Shown: positions 1 to 8,074 of the stretch, piece after piece | Layout: each line of letters starts with the position of its first letter | Position numbering within the stretch: the stretch's first letter is position 1 | Source of the DNA: CAZVWJ01 sp964631325 | GTDB lineage: Bacteria > T1Sed10-126 | Assembly (NCBI GenBank): GCA_964631325.1 | Contig: CAZVWJ010000052.1 | Location: forward strand, 1 to 18,417 | Length of the DNA stretch: 18,417 nt | Reading direction: 5' to 3' | Translations under genes and position numbers: made by a program | Notes under the pieces: generated by a model | What the model was told of the DNA's origin: nothing | Database searches by the model: none | What the model saw: the letters and a program-made list of their open reading frames with translations, nothing else

Positions 1-1649
1 GTAATTGTTTAGCGACCCAAAAGTACACAGCTCTTCCTAAAGATATTTCGGTGGTTCTGAACACTTTCAAAGAACTGCAACCGGATCGCCTCGTCGTTGA
101 TGTTGGAAAGCTCTTTTAAGTAATTCCATCACATTTTCCCCTTGCTTCCTCGCTGTTTCACACACCGACTTAATTACGCCATACATTCGTCCGCCTTTAT
201 CTGACCGGTTGCACCCCGACAGCTTCCGGGCAATCACCGCTCCCCTCAGATCCCTCTCCGCACGGTTGTTCGTCGGATCTGCTTCCTCCCTGTATAAAAA
301 TCTGAACAGATGCTCTCTCTGCTTCTTCAGACACTTCTGAAATCTGGCGTTGTCTTCTTCCGTGATGTCTCTCTCCAGAATTCCGTTCATTCGCTCTTCT
401 ATCTCTTCTCTTTGTTGCTTGTATTTCTCTTCTCCTATCTCATCTTGCCGTTGAAGCAGCTCAAGCGCATCCTGAAAAAGCTTTTTCACATCTCTCCCAA
501 AGCATACCGCTCGTCGTATCTTCTCTTCCTCCAGCTCCGACGCCCGTCTCAATAGATGCGCAACGCACTTCTGCTGCTCATAATCCAGCGAATCATAGGC
601 CGGATAACAATCACTGTGCAGTATCCCTTCATATTCTTCTCCCAGTATACCTTCCACCACTTCGTGGCCTCGCGAACGGACTATCTCATATGTTGTCCAC
701 ATATTGTTACACAGCACCCACAGCCACGCGTTGTCTCCGTCAATCCTCCAGCCCGTCTCGTCACTATGCACCTTCTCCGAGTCCCTCAACTCTCCTTCTA
801 TCTTCTCTTGAGTCGCCTCCAGGCCCTCCTCCAATCGACTCGCCGCATGGATTAGTCCACCCGGGCTTACCTGTATTCCAGTATGTTCATTGAATATCCT
901 CGCAATCTTCCGAACCGTCACTCCATACTTATATTTTAATTGGCTTGCCAGCGCTTTCGCACCGTCTGATAAATTGTTCCCCGCCGCTCCCAGCGCTTTC
1001 GTATCCCTTTCCGGATGCTCTCCCACAAGTCTTTCTCCACAACTGCTGCATTTTCCAGTCTCAACATTGAATTGAATCAGCTCGTGGATTAACTCCAGAT
1101 GATCCTGATACTGGCTGTGTATTTCGACTTCCTCCACTGTAGAAGCCCCTTCAAGATCCGCTCCACAATGCTCACACTCTCCAGGCAGCCGGGCTCGCTC
1201 AATTCGATCCGGTTCTTTGTCGGGCTCCTCCCGGTATTGCCCATCATGTCCCTTCTTGCGGCCCGGTTCCTTTTTTTCTTTTTCTTCGTTTTCGGACTCC
1301 TTGCGAAAAGGAGCAGCCTGACGCCGTTTCTTCCTCTTTTCACCTTCAAGTCTTTCTTTTAGCTCTTTGTTTTCCTTCCGAAGTTTTTTGTTCTCACGGC
1401 GTAGTTTCTTGTTCTCTTCACGTAACCTCTCGTTTTCTTCGCGCAGTCGCTGGTTTTCTTCCTCCAACGCCTCGACTCGGTCAAAAAGTTCATCAACTTT
1501 TTTTCGGAGATCCCGATTTTCTTCGGCAAGCTCTTCGTAGGTTGGCTCAGACATCTTTGTTCCCCAGTTCAATTAATGAGTTCACGGTGCTATAATTTAT
1601 TCGACATCATTGAGGAACTTGTAAAGCATTTACCACGCTAAACAGTTAC
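1..1649 (-). mobile_element. Intact one-gene IS66-family insertion sequence
   Basis: The stretch is bounded by imperfect 14-bp terminal inverted repeats: GTAATTGTTTAGCG at 1-14, and the reverse complement of GTAACTGTTTAGCG at 1636-1649, with one mismatch. Beginning with GTAA is typical of the IS66 family. Inside is a single complete transposase gene; the accessory tnpA/tnpB (orf1/orf2) genes of classical IS66 are absent, so this looks like the ISBst12-like one-gene type. The left flank is outside the window, so the expected 8-bp target duplication cannot be checked; the right flank begins CTACTGCG at 1650. The ends and reading frame are intact, which suggests a recent, possibly active insertion. 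It has landed in the 3' part of the neighbouring minus-strand gene. Confidence 0.85.
67..1554 (-). CDS. IS66-family transposase (DDE, leucine-zipper N-terminus)
   Basis: This is the transposase of the insertion sequence, catalysing its cut-and-join reactions on DNA. The first ~80 residues form a long charged coiled coil with heptad leucines (EENxxLRxEN repeats), the usual IS66 N-terminal zipper. A basic linker follows, then a zinc-finger region with CEHC and CSSC pairs (zf-IS66). The catalytic core has HSDETGW (first Asp), HSDCYPAYDSL (second Asp) and DPTNNRAERDLR (catalytic Glu region). About 495 residues matches full-length members. I prefer the ATG at 1554, preceded by GGGGA about 8 bases upstream; a TTG six codons earlier also leaves the frame open. 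No frameshift or internal stop is seen. Family assignment is strong. Confidence 0.93.
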   Translation of the reverse strand: MSEPTYEELAEENRDLRKKVDELFDRVEALEEENQRLREENERLREENKKLRRENKKLRKENKELKERLEGEKRKKRRQAAPFRKESENEEKEKKEPGRKKGHDGQYREEPDKEPDRIERARLPGECEHCGADLEGASTVEEVEIHSQYQDHLELIHELIQFNVETGKCSSCGERLVGEHPERDTKALGAAGNNLSDGAKALASQLKYKYGVTVRKIARIFNEHTGIQVSPGGLIHAASRLEEGLEATQEKIEGELRDSEKVHSDETGWRIDGDNAWLWVLCNNMWTTYEIVRSRGHEVVEGILGEEYEGILHSDCYPAYDSLDYEQQKCVAHLLRRASELEEEKIRRAVCFGRDVKKLFQDALELLQRQDEIGEEKYKQQREEIEERMNGILERDITEEDNARFQKCLKKQREHLFRFLYREEADPTNNRAERDLRGAVIARKLSGCNRSDKGGRMYGVIKSVCETARKQGENVMELLKRAFQHQRRGDPVAVL

Positions 1650-2880
1650 CTACTGCGTTTTCCAGGGGGGCAATAGCTTTTTGAACAATTTCACCCTCAA
1701 ACAGGTTGCTCAATCCCATTTCTAAACTATTGACCCCGGCTCGCCACTCGCGCTGGCGGAACTCCTTTAACGCAGAAATTAAATTTTGCTGAAAAGCTTC
1801 TTTCTCACTGAGTTTTTCCTCTTTAAAATCAACCAGCAATTCCTTTAGTTGCGCTGACAGCTCCTCTGTCAATTGCTCATCTCGCTGTTCGTATTTTTCA
1901 AACAAGTCCGATAACTCTGAGGAGAGCTGATCCGAAGGGGTAGATTCCGGAACTTCCTCTTGCAATCGGTTTAATACTGCTAAGAGACGATCTTTCTCCG
2001 CCTCGTTTGAAGTTTTCTCATCAAGCTGATTCCTTATGCTCTTCATTTCAGTTTTTTGGGCACGAGAAAACTGGTCCGGAGAATCCAACGAGTCGATTAA
2101 TTTTTCGTTTCCAAGTTCAGCCAAAGCTTCCTTTTCCATTTCGTCGACTGTAACCTGCTTTCCTCCAACAAAATCAGTTGTTTCCGTCTGGAGAGTCTGT
2201 TTCCGGTCAGTGTACTCTTCAAGCTTCTGAAGCAAATCCGGGGGGATTTCGGAATTTTCGCGCAGTGATTGCAACTCTTTCGTGATTCCCTGCAAACGTG
2301 AAATAAACTGCCGGCGGGGTTGGCCCTCGGGGAGTTCCTCCACCCGAACCTGAATATTATAGAAAAAATCTTCAAGCGAATGTGAATCAGACAATAAATC
2401 ATCCAGTTCCATAACTGGAGAAGCAGCTTTTTGTTCGTCAAAAAAGTCCCTCAATAGCTCCAGTATTGAAGTAATTTCTTGTGGTGTTTCGGCTTCTTGA
2501 ACTAACTGAAAAACTGCTTCAAAAGGGGACTGGGAAGTGGTTTCCGCGAGCTGACCACTTTCAATACAATTAATTTCTCTGGTCTCCAGAATTTCGTAAT
2601 CCCTTGCCATCTGGTTTAATTCTGTTTGATCAACCCAACGCTCATGAGACTTACAAATAGTCACCCGTTGAATATTAAATCTTTTTATTTGACTGATTTC
2701 AATTGGCCTGAGGACAGTATGGGCGGAGAATAAAAGCTGGCCACCAGGAACATGTAAATCCCGGGCCAACTCCATTCCCGATTCCAGTTGGTGCGTAAGG
2801 ATTACCCGTTCGACGGAAACTTTAATCCGGTAATATTCTCTCGCTACCACAATATCCTGTTCATCCCCGATAATTAACAA
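1630..2880 (-). pseudogene. HD-GYP-associated N-terminal domain protein, 3' end replaced by IS66 insertion
   Basis: The N-terminal part (about residues 20-75: HQLESGMELARDLHVPGG, then LLFSAHTVL and a Lys/Arg-rich strand) resembles the small domain often found in front of HD-GYP cyclic-di-GMP phosphodiesterases. The rest is a long, very acidic, largely helical and coiled-coil region; no HD or GYP catalytic motif is present. The last six codons (GNCLAW plus stop) lie mostly inside the right terminal repeat of the IS66 element, so the native C-terminus is lost and the stop comes from the transposon. Whether a catalytic domain once followed is unknown. The start is uncertain: GGGAGGA abuts a TTG at 2880, and a GTG lies at 2850. 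The product may still be made as a truncated protein. Confidence 0.6.
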
Positions 2881-3130
2881 TCCTCCCGGTCGTCGCTCGA
2901 CTGAACTTTACCAGAATAAAGAGCGCAAGTTTTATTCCGGAGTTCAAGTTTCTTAAAAATTTCTGCTGTCAGAATCTCCAAACGATTCCTCCCTCCCCTG
3001 GGGAAAAGGAGTTAGAGTGGCGGGGAATATCGTTTATCACCCTCCCCCCGGCCCTCTCCCATCAAGGGAGAGGGAGCATTTGCAGGTTTTGTGCCGGAGC
3101 AAACTTCGGTACTAAGCTAACAACTTCAAT
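2881..3130. repeat. Intergenic repeat region with CCCTCTCCC hairpin
   Basis: This gap separates two divergent genes. It holds C/G-rich repeat-like sequence around 2985-3075, including a perfect 9-bp inverted repeat CCCTCTCCC (3052-3060) and GGGAGAGGG (3066-3074) with loop ATCAA. Sequences of this look are common dispersed intergenic repeats in many bacteria. No T-tract follows on either strand, so it is not a classical terminator. Confidence 0.5.
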
Positions 3131-3207
3131 GATATACTATATTTAATTGATTAACAGCAATGTATAAATAGAATAACGAGTTTAACCCAATTCAAATTAA
3201 TTGGAGG
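3131..3207 (+). promoter_or_regulatory. AT-rich probable promoter and Shine-Dalgarno of the nitroreductase–peroxidase gene
   Basis: This AT-rich stretch contains two −10-like hexamers, TATACT (3133-3138) and TATAAA (3163-3168), but no convincing −35 box at 17 bases from either. The ribosome-binding site GGAGG at 3203-3207 lies eight bases before ATG 3216 and decides that start over the in-frame TTG at 3201. Confidence 0.35.
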
Positions 3208-3215
3208 TTTTTTTG

Positions 3216-4385
3216 ATGAATTTGATTCAGACTTTTTTGCAGCGGCGATCAGTGAATTTTTTTAAGAAAGACGTGGAAATTCCCGAGCGGGAACTGAGGA
3301 ATATTTTTAATTTAGCGGCAGTGGCACCGTCGGCCTCGAACACCCAGCCCTGGGAAGTAGTGGTCGTTGAGGAACAGGAAGCAAAAGAACGACTCCAGGC
3401 GCGGGCCTTTGACCAGCCCAAGGTGAGCCAGGCTTCGGCGACATTGATTATGCTGGCCGACCCGGAAGCCTACCATGGCGAGAATCCGACCTACCGCAGT
3501 TTCGTGGAACGCGGCTACATGGATGAAGCGGGGCTGGAAGAATTTATAGATAACATCGAGAACCTCTACTCTAACCTGGAGGAACCGGACCGGTTTGCGG
3601 TGAAGAACGCCTCGCTGTTTGCGATGTCCCTGATGTATGCAGCCGAGGCTTACGGGTGGAACACGCACCCGATGATCGGGTTTAATCCGGAGGAAGTAAA
3701 AGAGGAGTTCGGGATTCCCGACAGGCTGATTATTCCGATGTTAATTGCGTTCGGAAAATACGACGGCTCCCAGGAATTGCTGAAACGAAACAAGCGGAAA
3801 GCCTGTGAGGATTTTACCAGTTTCAACGAATACAGCGCGCCCGGGGAAATAAGTTTCGAGAATCCATTCGTGGAAGCAACGGACCAGACAGTGACCATGG
3901 AAGGCGACGAATTGCACCTGCTGGGACCGCGGCCGGTAGTCGGTGAAACTGCCCCAGATTTTAATGTAATGGCCGGCCCTGGCGAGGAAAAATCGTTGAC
4001 CGAAATGTTGGACAAGCCACTGATGATCAGTGCGGTTCCCTCCCTGGACACGCCTGTCTGCAGTCTGCAGACAAAAAAATTCAACGAGAAACTGAAGGAA
4101 AAGGAGAACGAAATTAATTTCGTGACGATCAGTTGTGACACACCGTTTGCCCAGCAGAGATTCTGCAGTGCGGAAGAACTTGAAACGCCCACCTACTCGG
4201 ACCTGAAGGGCAAGGAATTTGCCATCAACTACGGACTGCTGGTGCGGGAGCTGGGCCTGTGTGCGCGGGCTGTGGTAATTATCGACACGGATCGTAAAAT
4301 TCGTTATTTTCAGTTAGTGGAAGAGATCAGCGAGGAACCGGATTACGGGGAAGTCGTTGAATTTTTGGATGAAGTAATAACGTGA
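3216..4385 (+). CDS. Nitroreductase–thiol peroxidase (Tpx) fusion protein
   Basis: Residues 1 to ~205 form a nitroreductase-like flavin domain: RRSVNFF near the N-terminus, the FMN-binding stretch APSASNTQPWEVVVV (37-51), and AYGWNTHPMIGF near 145-156. Residues ~230-389 form a full atypical 2-Cys peroxiredoxin of the Tpx type: PSLDTPVC gives Thr279 and the peroxidatic Cys282, and FAQQRFC gives the resolving Cys317. The 35-residue spacing is close to the 34 in E. coli Tpx, and the GLCARAVVIIDTD strand also matches. The first domain probably uses NAD(P)H through FMN; the second reduces hydroperoxides, normally with thioredoxin. I infer that the fusion may pass electrons from flavin to peroxidase or simply couple two stress functions. 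The protein has no signal peptide and is probably cytoplasmic. Each domain is recognised with high confidence; the joint function is not known. Confidence 0.9.
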   Translation: MNLIQTFLQRRSVNFFKKDVEIPERELRNIFNLAAVAPSASNTQPWEVVVVEEQEAKERLQARAFDQPKVSQASATLIMLADPEAYHGENPTYRSFVERGYMDEAGLEEFIDNIENLYSNLEEPDRFAVKNASLFAMSLMYAAEAYGWNTHPMIGFNPEEVKEEFGIPDRLIIPMLIAFGKYDGSQELLKRNKRKACEDFTSFNEYSAPGEISFENPFVEATDQTVTMEGDELHLLGPRPVVGETAPDFNVMAGPGEEKSLTEMLDKPLMISAVPSLDTPVCSLQTKKFNEKLKEKENEINFVTISCDTPFAQQRFCSAEELETPTYSDLKGKEFAINYGLLVRELGLCARAVVIIDTDRKIRYFQLVEEISEEPDYGEVVEFLDEVIT

Positions 4386-4620
4386 CGAAGGGACGAGGGA
4401 GAATCGGCGAAAAGAGCACGAGAGCGGGAGATCATGTGAGCATGAGTAAACCCAGGACACGAAACACAGAACCCGGAACAGCGGGAATAACACAAAGAGC
4501 ATCGAAGAGGCGCAGAGGCGAAGAGGCGCAAAGAAAAGCATGAAGGCAAAATCCCAAAAATCTTAGTGTATCTGCGTTTATCTGTGAGCAAATCTGTTCA
4601 GGAATTTAATAGCCCGGGAG
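4386..4620. repeat. Gene-free stretch of degenerate short repeats
   Basis: The stretch carries patchy low-complexity repeats: GACGAAGGGACGAGGG near 4383-4398, GAGGCGCAGAGGCGAAGAGG near 4505-4525, and an ATCTGCGTTTATCTGTG series near 4570-4590. Similar fragments recur at 7956-8060, 12500-12540 and 17850-17870. No Shine-Dalgarno-supported reading frame is seen; minus-strand open frames here follow the repeats rather than coding signals. Confidence 0.5.
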
Positions 4621-4624
4621 CCGT

Positions 4625-5104
4625 TTAAACGAGGCCGGCGAAGCCGGCGGGGAGGAGATGGAGGGCGCCGGTATCGAGGAGAAGCCAGGCAACACCAAGG
4701 GTGGCGAAGGTAACTATCAGGGTGACAAAAGGGGCCAGGAGGCTATTTACGGGAACACCGACGGGAATACGGAATTCCCCGGTAAGGGGATAGAGGAGGG
4801 CCATGCCGCGGTGGGTGCCGAGTAAATCCAGGATATAGTGGGAGAGTATTCCGAGCCAGACCCACTTGAGATTATTAAAAGCAACGGGGAAAATAGCAAA
4901 AACAACAAACGTCAGCAAGTTGTGAAAAGTTTTTCGGTGCTCGCCAATCGAAGTGTCAATGTCGGGGATCATTGTCCCGAGAGTGACGGGGACAGTTACG
5001 CGGGCGACCGACTGCAGAGTTGCTGAACCGGTGCCCGGTTCCAGCATATAACCAATTCCAGCGCCGACCAGGACAGCGTTGACCACATGTTCTCGCTTAT
5101 TCAC
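4625..5104 (-). CDS. DUF457/YdjM-like integral membrane protein (putative metal-dependent hydrolase family)
   Basis: This 159-residue protein has several hydrophobic segments and the spaced His/Asp residues of the DUF457/YdjM family: His6 in REHVVNA, PDID (47-50), GEHRKTFHN (His56, His61) and SHYILDLLGTHRG (His89, Asp93). The family is annotated as membrane-bound metal-dependent hydrolase, but the reaction is not established. It starts with GTG at 5104, and its first eight bases overlap the end of the cyclic-nucleotide-binding gene (GTGAATAA), pointing to translational coupling. From memory the wording resembles haloarchaeal members of DUF457 closely, which would fit gene transfer in a saline setting; this needs a search. 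Confidence 0.72.
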   Translation of the reverse strand: MNKREHVVNAVLVGAGIGYMLEPGTGSATLQSVARVTVPVTLGTMIPDIDTSIGEHRKTFHNLLTFVVFAIFPVAFNNLKWVWLGILSHYILDLLGTHRGMALLYPLTGEFRIPVGVPVNSLLAPFVTLIVTFATLGVAWLLLDTGALHLLPAGFAGLV

Positions 5105-5612
5105 TACTCTGGTCCTCCAGCTCTTGCAGGCGCTGTTCGAGTTCTTCCACCCGTTCGTTAGTAGAGCGCAGACGGCGGGTTAAAACCCGGGCAAGGATAA
5201 AAAGTATTTTAGAAGCGGTTTCGCTATGAGATTGCAAAAGTTCCAGGAGACCGTCAATAGGTAAAAACAACAGGCGCCCGGGCGAATCACAGTAGACGTA
5301 AGCCGAGCGGGGCTGATTATCAAGCAGAGCCATTTCCCCGACATAACCACCCGGGCCAATTTTGGTAAGCGGTTTACTATCCGGAGTCAGTCGAACACTG
5401 ACCTGGCCGGACTCCAGCATAAAGAGACCACCGGGAATCTCCCCCTTCTCGATAATAAACTCCCCCTCTTCCATCTCGTGAAACTTACAGAGTCTAGTAA
5501 TTTCCAGCAGGTCTTCCCGAATACAGGGTTCAAAAAGCTTAATCTTATTGAGCATCTCAAGCTTATCTTTTACCTGGCCAGATAATTCTTCGCTTGAATT
5601 ATGTTGAACCAA
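5097..5612 (-). CDS. Cyclic-nucleotide-binding domain protein without HTH
   Basis: The core is a CAP-type β-roll (EEGEFIIEKGEIPGGLFMLESG). It contains a complete phosphate-binding cassette, GEMALLDNQPRSA, with the Glu and Arg that contact cyclic nucleotides. The protein ends about 60 residues later in a coiled coil (ERVEELEQRLQELEDQ) and has no DNA-binding helix-turn-helix, so it is a sensor or scaffold rather than a Crp-like repressor or activator. I choose TTG 5612 because GGAG lies ten bases upstream; an in-frame TTG at 5621 is too close to that site. It probably shares a transcript with the 77-residue gene upstream and the overlapping DUF457 gene downstream. The bound nucleotide and the partner are unknown. 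Confidence 0.82.
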   Translation of the reverse strand: MVQHNSSEELSGQVKDKLEMLNKIKLFEPCIREDLLEITRLCKFHEMEEGEFIIEKGEIPGGLFMLESGQVSVRLTPDSKPLTKIGPGGYVGEMALLDNQPRSAYVYCDSPGRLLFLPIDGLLELLQSHSETASKILFILARVLTRRLRSTNERVEELEQRLQELEDQSSE

Positions 5613-5660
5613 TGAAACCAAACTCCAGTAGATAATGGTTGTAGGGGATACTTTTATATT

Positions 5661-5894
5661 TCACGCCAATTCTTTTGAGCAATATTCCCGCAGCCGTTCC
5701 AGAAATAAATCCTCGGTGGAATAGAAAAATACTTCAGTGCGGAAGCCGGAAGTAAAAGCCGGATATATCTCCGTTGACCTAAATTCGGAGAACATTTTTC
5801 GTAAATTCTCCAAAGCCGCACCGGACCCCTTGAAAAGAATCCGCGTTTTATTTATTTCTGCATCAATTTCTATCCTGTAATTTTTATTTTTCAT
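5661..5894 (-). CDS. Small hypothetical protein, 77 residues
   Basis: I do not recognise the family. The sequence looks like a compact α/β domain: a β-strand pair (YRIEIDAEINKTRILFKG), an amphipathic helix (AALENLRKMFSEF), another strand and a C-terminal helix (EDLFLERLREYC). It has no signal peptide or membrane segment. It starts with ATG at 5894, but no clear Shine-Dalgarno is visible. It lies about 48 bases upstream of the cyclic-nucleotide-binding gene on the same strand, which argues for a shared transcript and for it being real. It could still be a chance frame. Confidence 0.5.
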   Translation of the reverse strand: MKNKNYRIEIDAEINKTRILFKGSGAALENLRKMFSEFRSTEIYPAFTSGFRTEVFFYSTEDLFLERLREYCSKELA

Positions 5895-6000
5895 GATAAA
5901 ATCAATTTACCACGGATAAGATGTTATGACAAGGAAAAGCACGCAGGCGAGTGATTAAAGTAAGTTAGAAAAAAATATGATTGCTCAGTACAGCCACTAA

Positions 6001-6133
6001 CTGCAAATAATACTCCCCTGTAAAGCTCATTCTCACAGCCATCCTGGCTGTTCTGAGGTTCACATTTTCAAGGACGGCTCTTCCTGAGCCTTGAAAATGT
6101 GAAAATCCCCTTTACAGGAAGCATTATTCACAG
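6001..6133 (+). repeat. Y-shaped three-stem structured element, copy B
   Basis: An imperfect outer stem joins 6001-6025 to 6110-6133, ending in the perfect 9-bp pair CCTGTAAAG/CTTTACAGG. Inside are two hairpins. P2 runs from CTCA (6026) to TGAG (6057) and is topped by ACAGCCA-TCC-TGGCTGT (6035-6051). P3 pairs CACATTTTCAA (6061-6071) with TTGAAAATGTG (6091-6101), with a one-sided GGAC bulge and then GGCTC/GAGCC. The same plan, with changed but still paired bases, occurs at 13969-14066. It ends about 60 bases before the ATPase gene. It may be a dispersed mobile repeat or a structured RNA. Confidence 0.75.
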
Positions 6134-6194
6134 ATTTACAACATTACGAAGCTCCATGGTGAACAATAAAAAATCAAAAAGGAGTTAGATAATT

Positions 6195-7955
6195 GTGACC
6201 CAGGATGAAATTGACGACAAGCTGTTAACGCAGGTAACTGAATCAAGCGACGTGGAAGACGAAGAAATTAATGAGTTAATAAAAATTTCCTCGGACTCGG
6301 AGCACACGGTCAGCTACCATCTGCTTGAGCTGGAATTAGTTGACGAATACGAAATGCGGGGACTGTTAGAGGCAGCAACCGGTGCAGAGTCATTTGATCC
6401 TAATTACCTGGACTGGGAGCCACGGGAACAAGAGGAATTCACCCGCCTGCTCCCGGCCGAATTTTTGCAGAAAAATATGATTTTTCCAATCAACAAAAAA
6501 GAAAATACAATCGGGGTGGCAATGCTGAATCCAACGGACAGAGAGCTGAAAACAAAAATCCAGGCCCGGACAGGTTGCCGGGTCAAACCTTACGTGGCTC
6601 ACGAAAAAGCTTTTTACCGTTCTTTTGATAAAAATCTTGCCGGGGTAGAAGAGCAGGAAACAACGGTGGATTTTGATGAATACGGCTACTGTTTTGAACC
6701 GGTGGATGAACTACGAAAAGAGGTTGCAAACATAATTAACCGGGAGGATAACTGGCGGACGGATGATTCTGTGTTCAACTCAATTTTGCACCGGACACCG
6801 GTTTTACTGCTGGTCCAGGAAATTATGAACCAGATTATGTGGAAAGGTGGAAGCGACATCCACTTCGAGCCGTTTGAGGACCATTTTCGCATCCGGGTCC
6901 GAAGAGATGGAGAACTGCGCACCCTGTGGGAATTTCCGCCTTCTTTCGGTCCAACGATTAACGGAAGAATTCTGCTGGCCAGCGACCTCAAGCCCCGACC
7001 GGCAGAGAAACCCAGGGACGCTCGAATTGGCTACAGTTTAATCTATGAACGCGAGATTGAATACAGGGTGGCGGTACTGCCCACCCTGTTTGGGGAAAAA
7101 ATCGTTTTGCGGGCAATTGATTTAGACGAAGGGTCAATTCCACTGGATGTGATGGGCTTCAGTGATCGGGACCTGAAAGTCCTCCGCCGGGGATTTAACC
7201 AACCAACCGGAATGGTCCTGGTTACAGGACCAACCGGAAGTGGAAAAACAACCAGCCTGTATTCCATTCTCGACGAACGAAACGAGGAGTCCGTGGCCAT
7301 CACGACGGCTGAAGATCCCGTTGAGGCCCGGCTGGAAAGTGTCAGCCAGGTTTCCTGTTCCGGCGAAGAAGGGGGCGGGGTAACTTTCGCAGAAGCGTTA
7401 AAAAGTTTTCTCCGCCAGGACCCGGACATTATAATGGTCGGGGAAATCCGGGACAAAGAAACCGGGGAAATAGCAGTTGAAGCGGCAATGACCGGTCACC
7501 TGGTCCTCTCTACCCTGCACACTAACAGCGCGGCGGAAACCGTCAACCGGTTGATTAACATGCAGATTCCTCCGTATATGATTACGGCCGGTCTCTACGT
7601 GGTAGTTGCCCAGCGATTGATAAGAACCCTCTGTGACAACTGCAAACAGGAAACTGATCCACCAACTGAAATTATGGAAAGATACGACATTGACCCGGAT
7701 AAATTCAGCGAGACAACTTTTTACGAAGCGGTGGGATGCGAGGAATGTGACCAGGGTTTTGACGGCCGGACCGGTTTATTTGAAGTGCTGGAAATAACCG
7801 ACAATATCCGGGAGGCTATTTTCAACCGGGAATCAACAGCAGAAATAGAACAACGGGCAAAAGAACAGGGATTTACTACCCTGTTAGAAGACGGATTCAA
7901 GAAGGTGCGGCAGGGAATAACGACACTGGAAGAAGTTATGAAGAACACGGTTTGA
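6195..7955 (+). CDS. PilB/GspE-type secretion or pilus-extension ATPase
   Basis: This is a hexameric ATPase of the type II secretion / type IV pilus family. The N-terminal ~150 residues match the MshEN/T2SSE_N region (HTVSYHLLELELVDEYEMRGLL, then PINKKENTIGVAMLNPTD). The C-terminal motor has Walker A GPTGSGKTT (345-353), a Walker B region DPDIIMVGEIRD (409-420), the His-box TGHLVLSTLHTNSA, and the paired cysteines C480/C483 and C515/C518 of the zinc-binding tetracysteine motif usual in GspE/PilB. At 586 residues it is full length. It starts with GTG, with GGAG at 6181-6184. No pilC, pilT, pilM or gsp genes adjoin it, so the assembly it drives (pilus, secretion or competence) cannot be decided here. 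Confidence 0.9.
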   Translation: MTQDEIDDKLLTQVTESSDVEDEEINELIKISSDSEHTVSYHLLELELVDEYEMRGLLEAATGAESFDPNYLDWEPREQEEFTRLLPAEFLQKNMIFPINKKENTIGVAMLNPTDRELKTKIQARTGCRVKPYVAHEKAFYRSFDKNLAGVEEQETTVDFDEYGYCFEPVDELRKEVANIINREDNWRTDDSVFNSILHRTPVLLLVQEIMNQIMWKGGSDIHFEPFEDHFRIRVRRDGELRTLWEFPPSFGPTINGRILLASDLKPRPAEKPRDARIGYSLIYEREIEYRVAVLPTLFGEKIVLRAIDLDEGSIPLDVMGFSDRDLKVLRRGFNQPTGMVLVTGPTGSGKTTSLYSILDERNEESVAITTAEDPVEARLESVSQVSCSGEEGGGVTFAEALKSFLRQDPDIIMVGEIRDKETGEIAVEAAMTGHLVLSTLHTNSAAETVNRLINMQIPPYMITAGLYVVVAQRLIRTLCDNCKQETDPPTEIMERYDIDPDKFSETTFYEAVGCEECDQGFDGRTGLFEVLEITDNIREAIFNRESTAEIEQRAKEQGFTTLLEDGFKKVRQGITTLEEVMKNTV

Positions 7956-8074
7956 ACCGGGACGAGGTGACTAAGAAACGAAGGGACGAAGGAAAACCAG
8001 AAACCGTTGAGCGTGATGAGGTGATGAGGCTAATTTGAAACCCGGAACGCAACTCGTAACCCGTGGCCTCGAAG
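7956..8074. repeat. Short degenerate repeat spacer between convergent genes
   Basis: The spacer is made of GACGAAGGGACGAAGG-like and CCCGGAACGCAACTCGTAACCCG-like low-complexity sequence, related to that at 4383-4400. It lies between two convergent genes. No stem with a T-tract is seen on either strand. Confidence 0.4.

Noticed and set aside
1089..1362. Overlapping open frames inside the IS66 transposase that could look like accessory transposon genes
   Set aside because: They are out-of-frame readings of the zinc-finger and linker region; none resembles IS66 TnpA or TnpB.
3052..3074. CCCTCTCCC/GGGAGAGGG hairpin as a transcription terminator
   Set aside because: No T-tract follows on either strand, and the sequence resembles a common dispersed intergenic repeat.
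3650..4192. 180-codon minus-strand open frame opposite the nitroreductase–peroxidase gene
   Set aside because: It is a shadow of a conserved coding region on the other strand; its composition is Ser/Phe-rich without motifs.
4314..4591. Two minus-strand open frames of 75 and 82 codons
   Set aside because: They consist largely of low-complexity repeat sequence and overlap the 3' end of the fusion gene.
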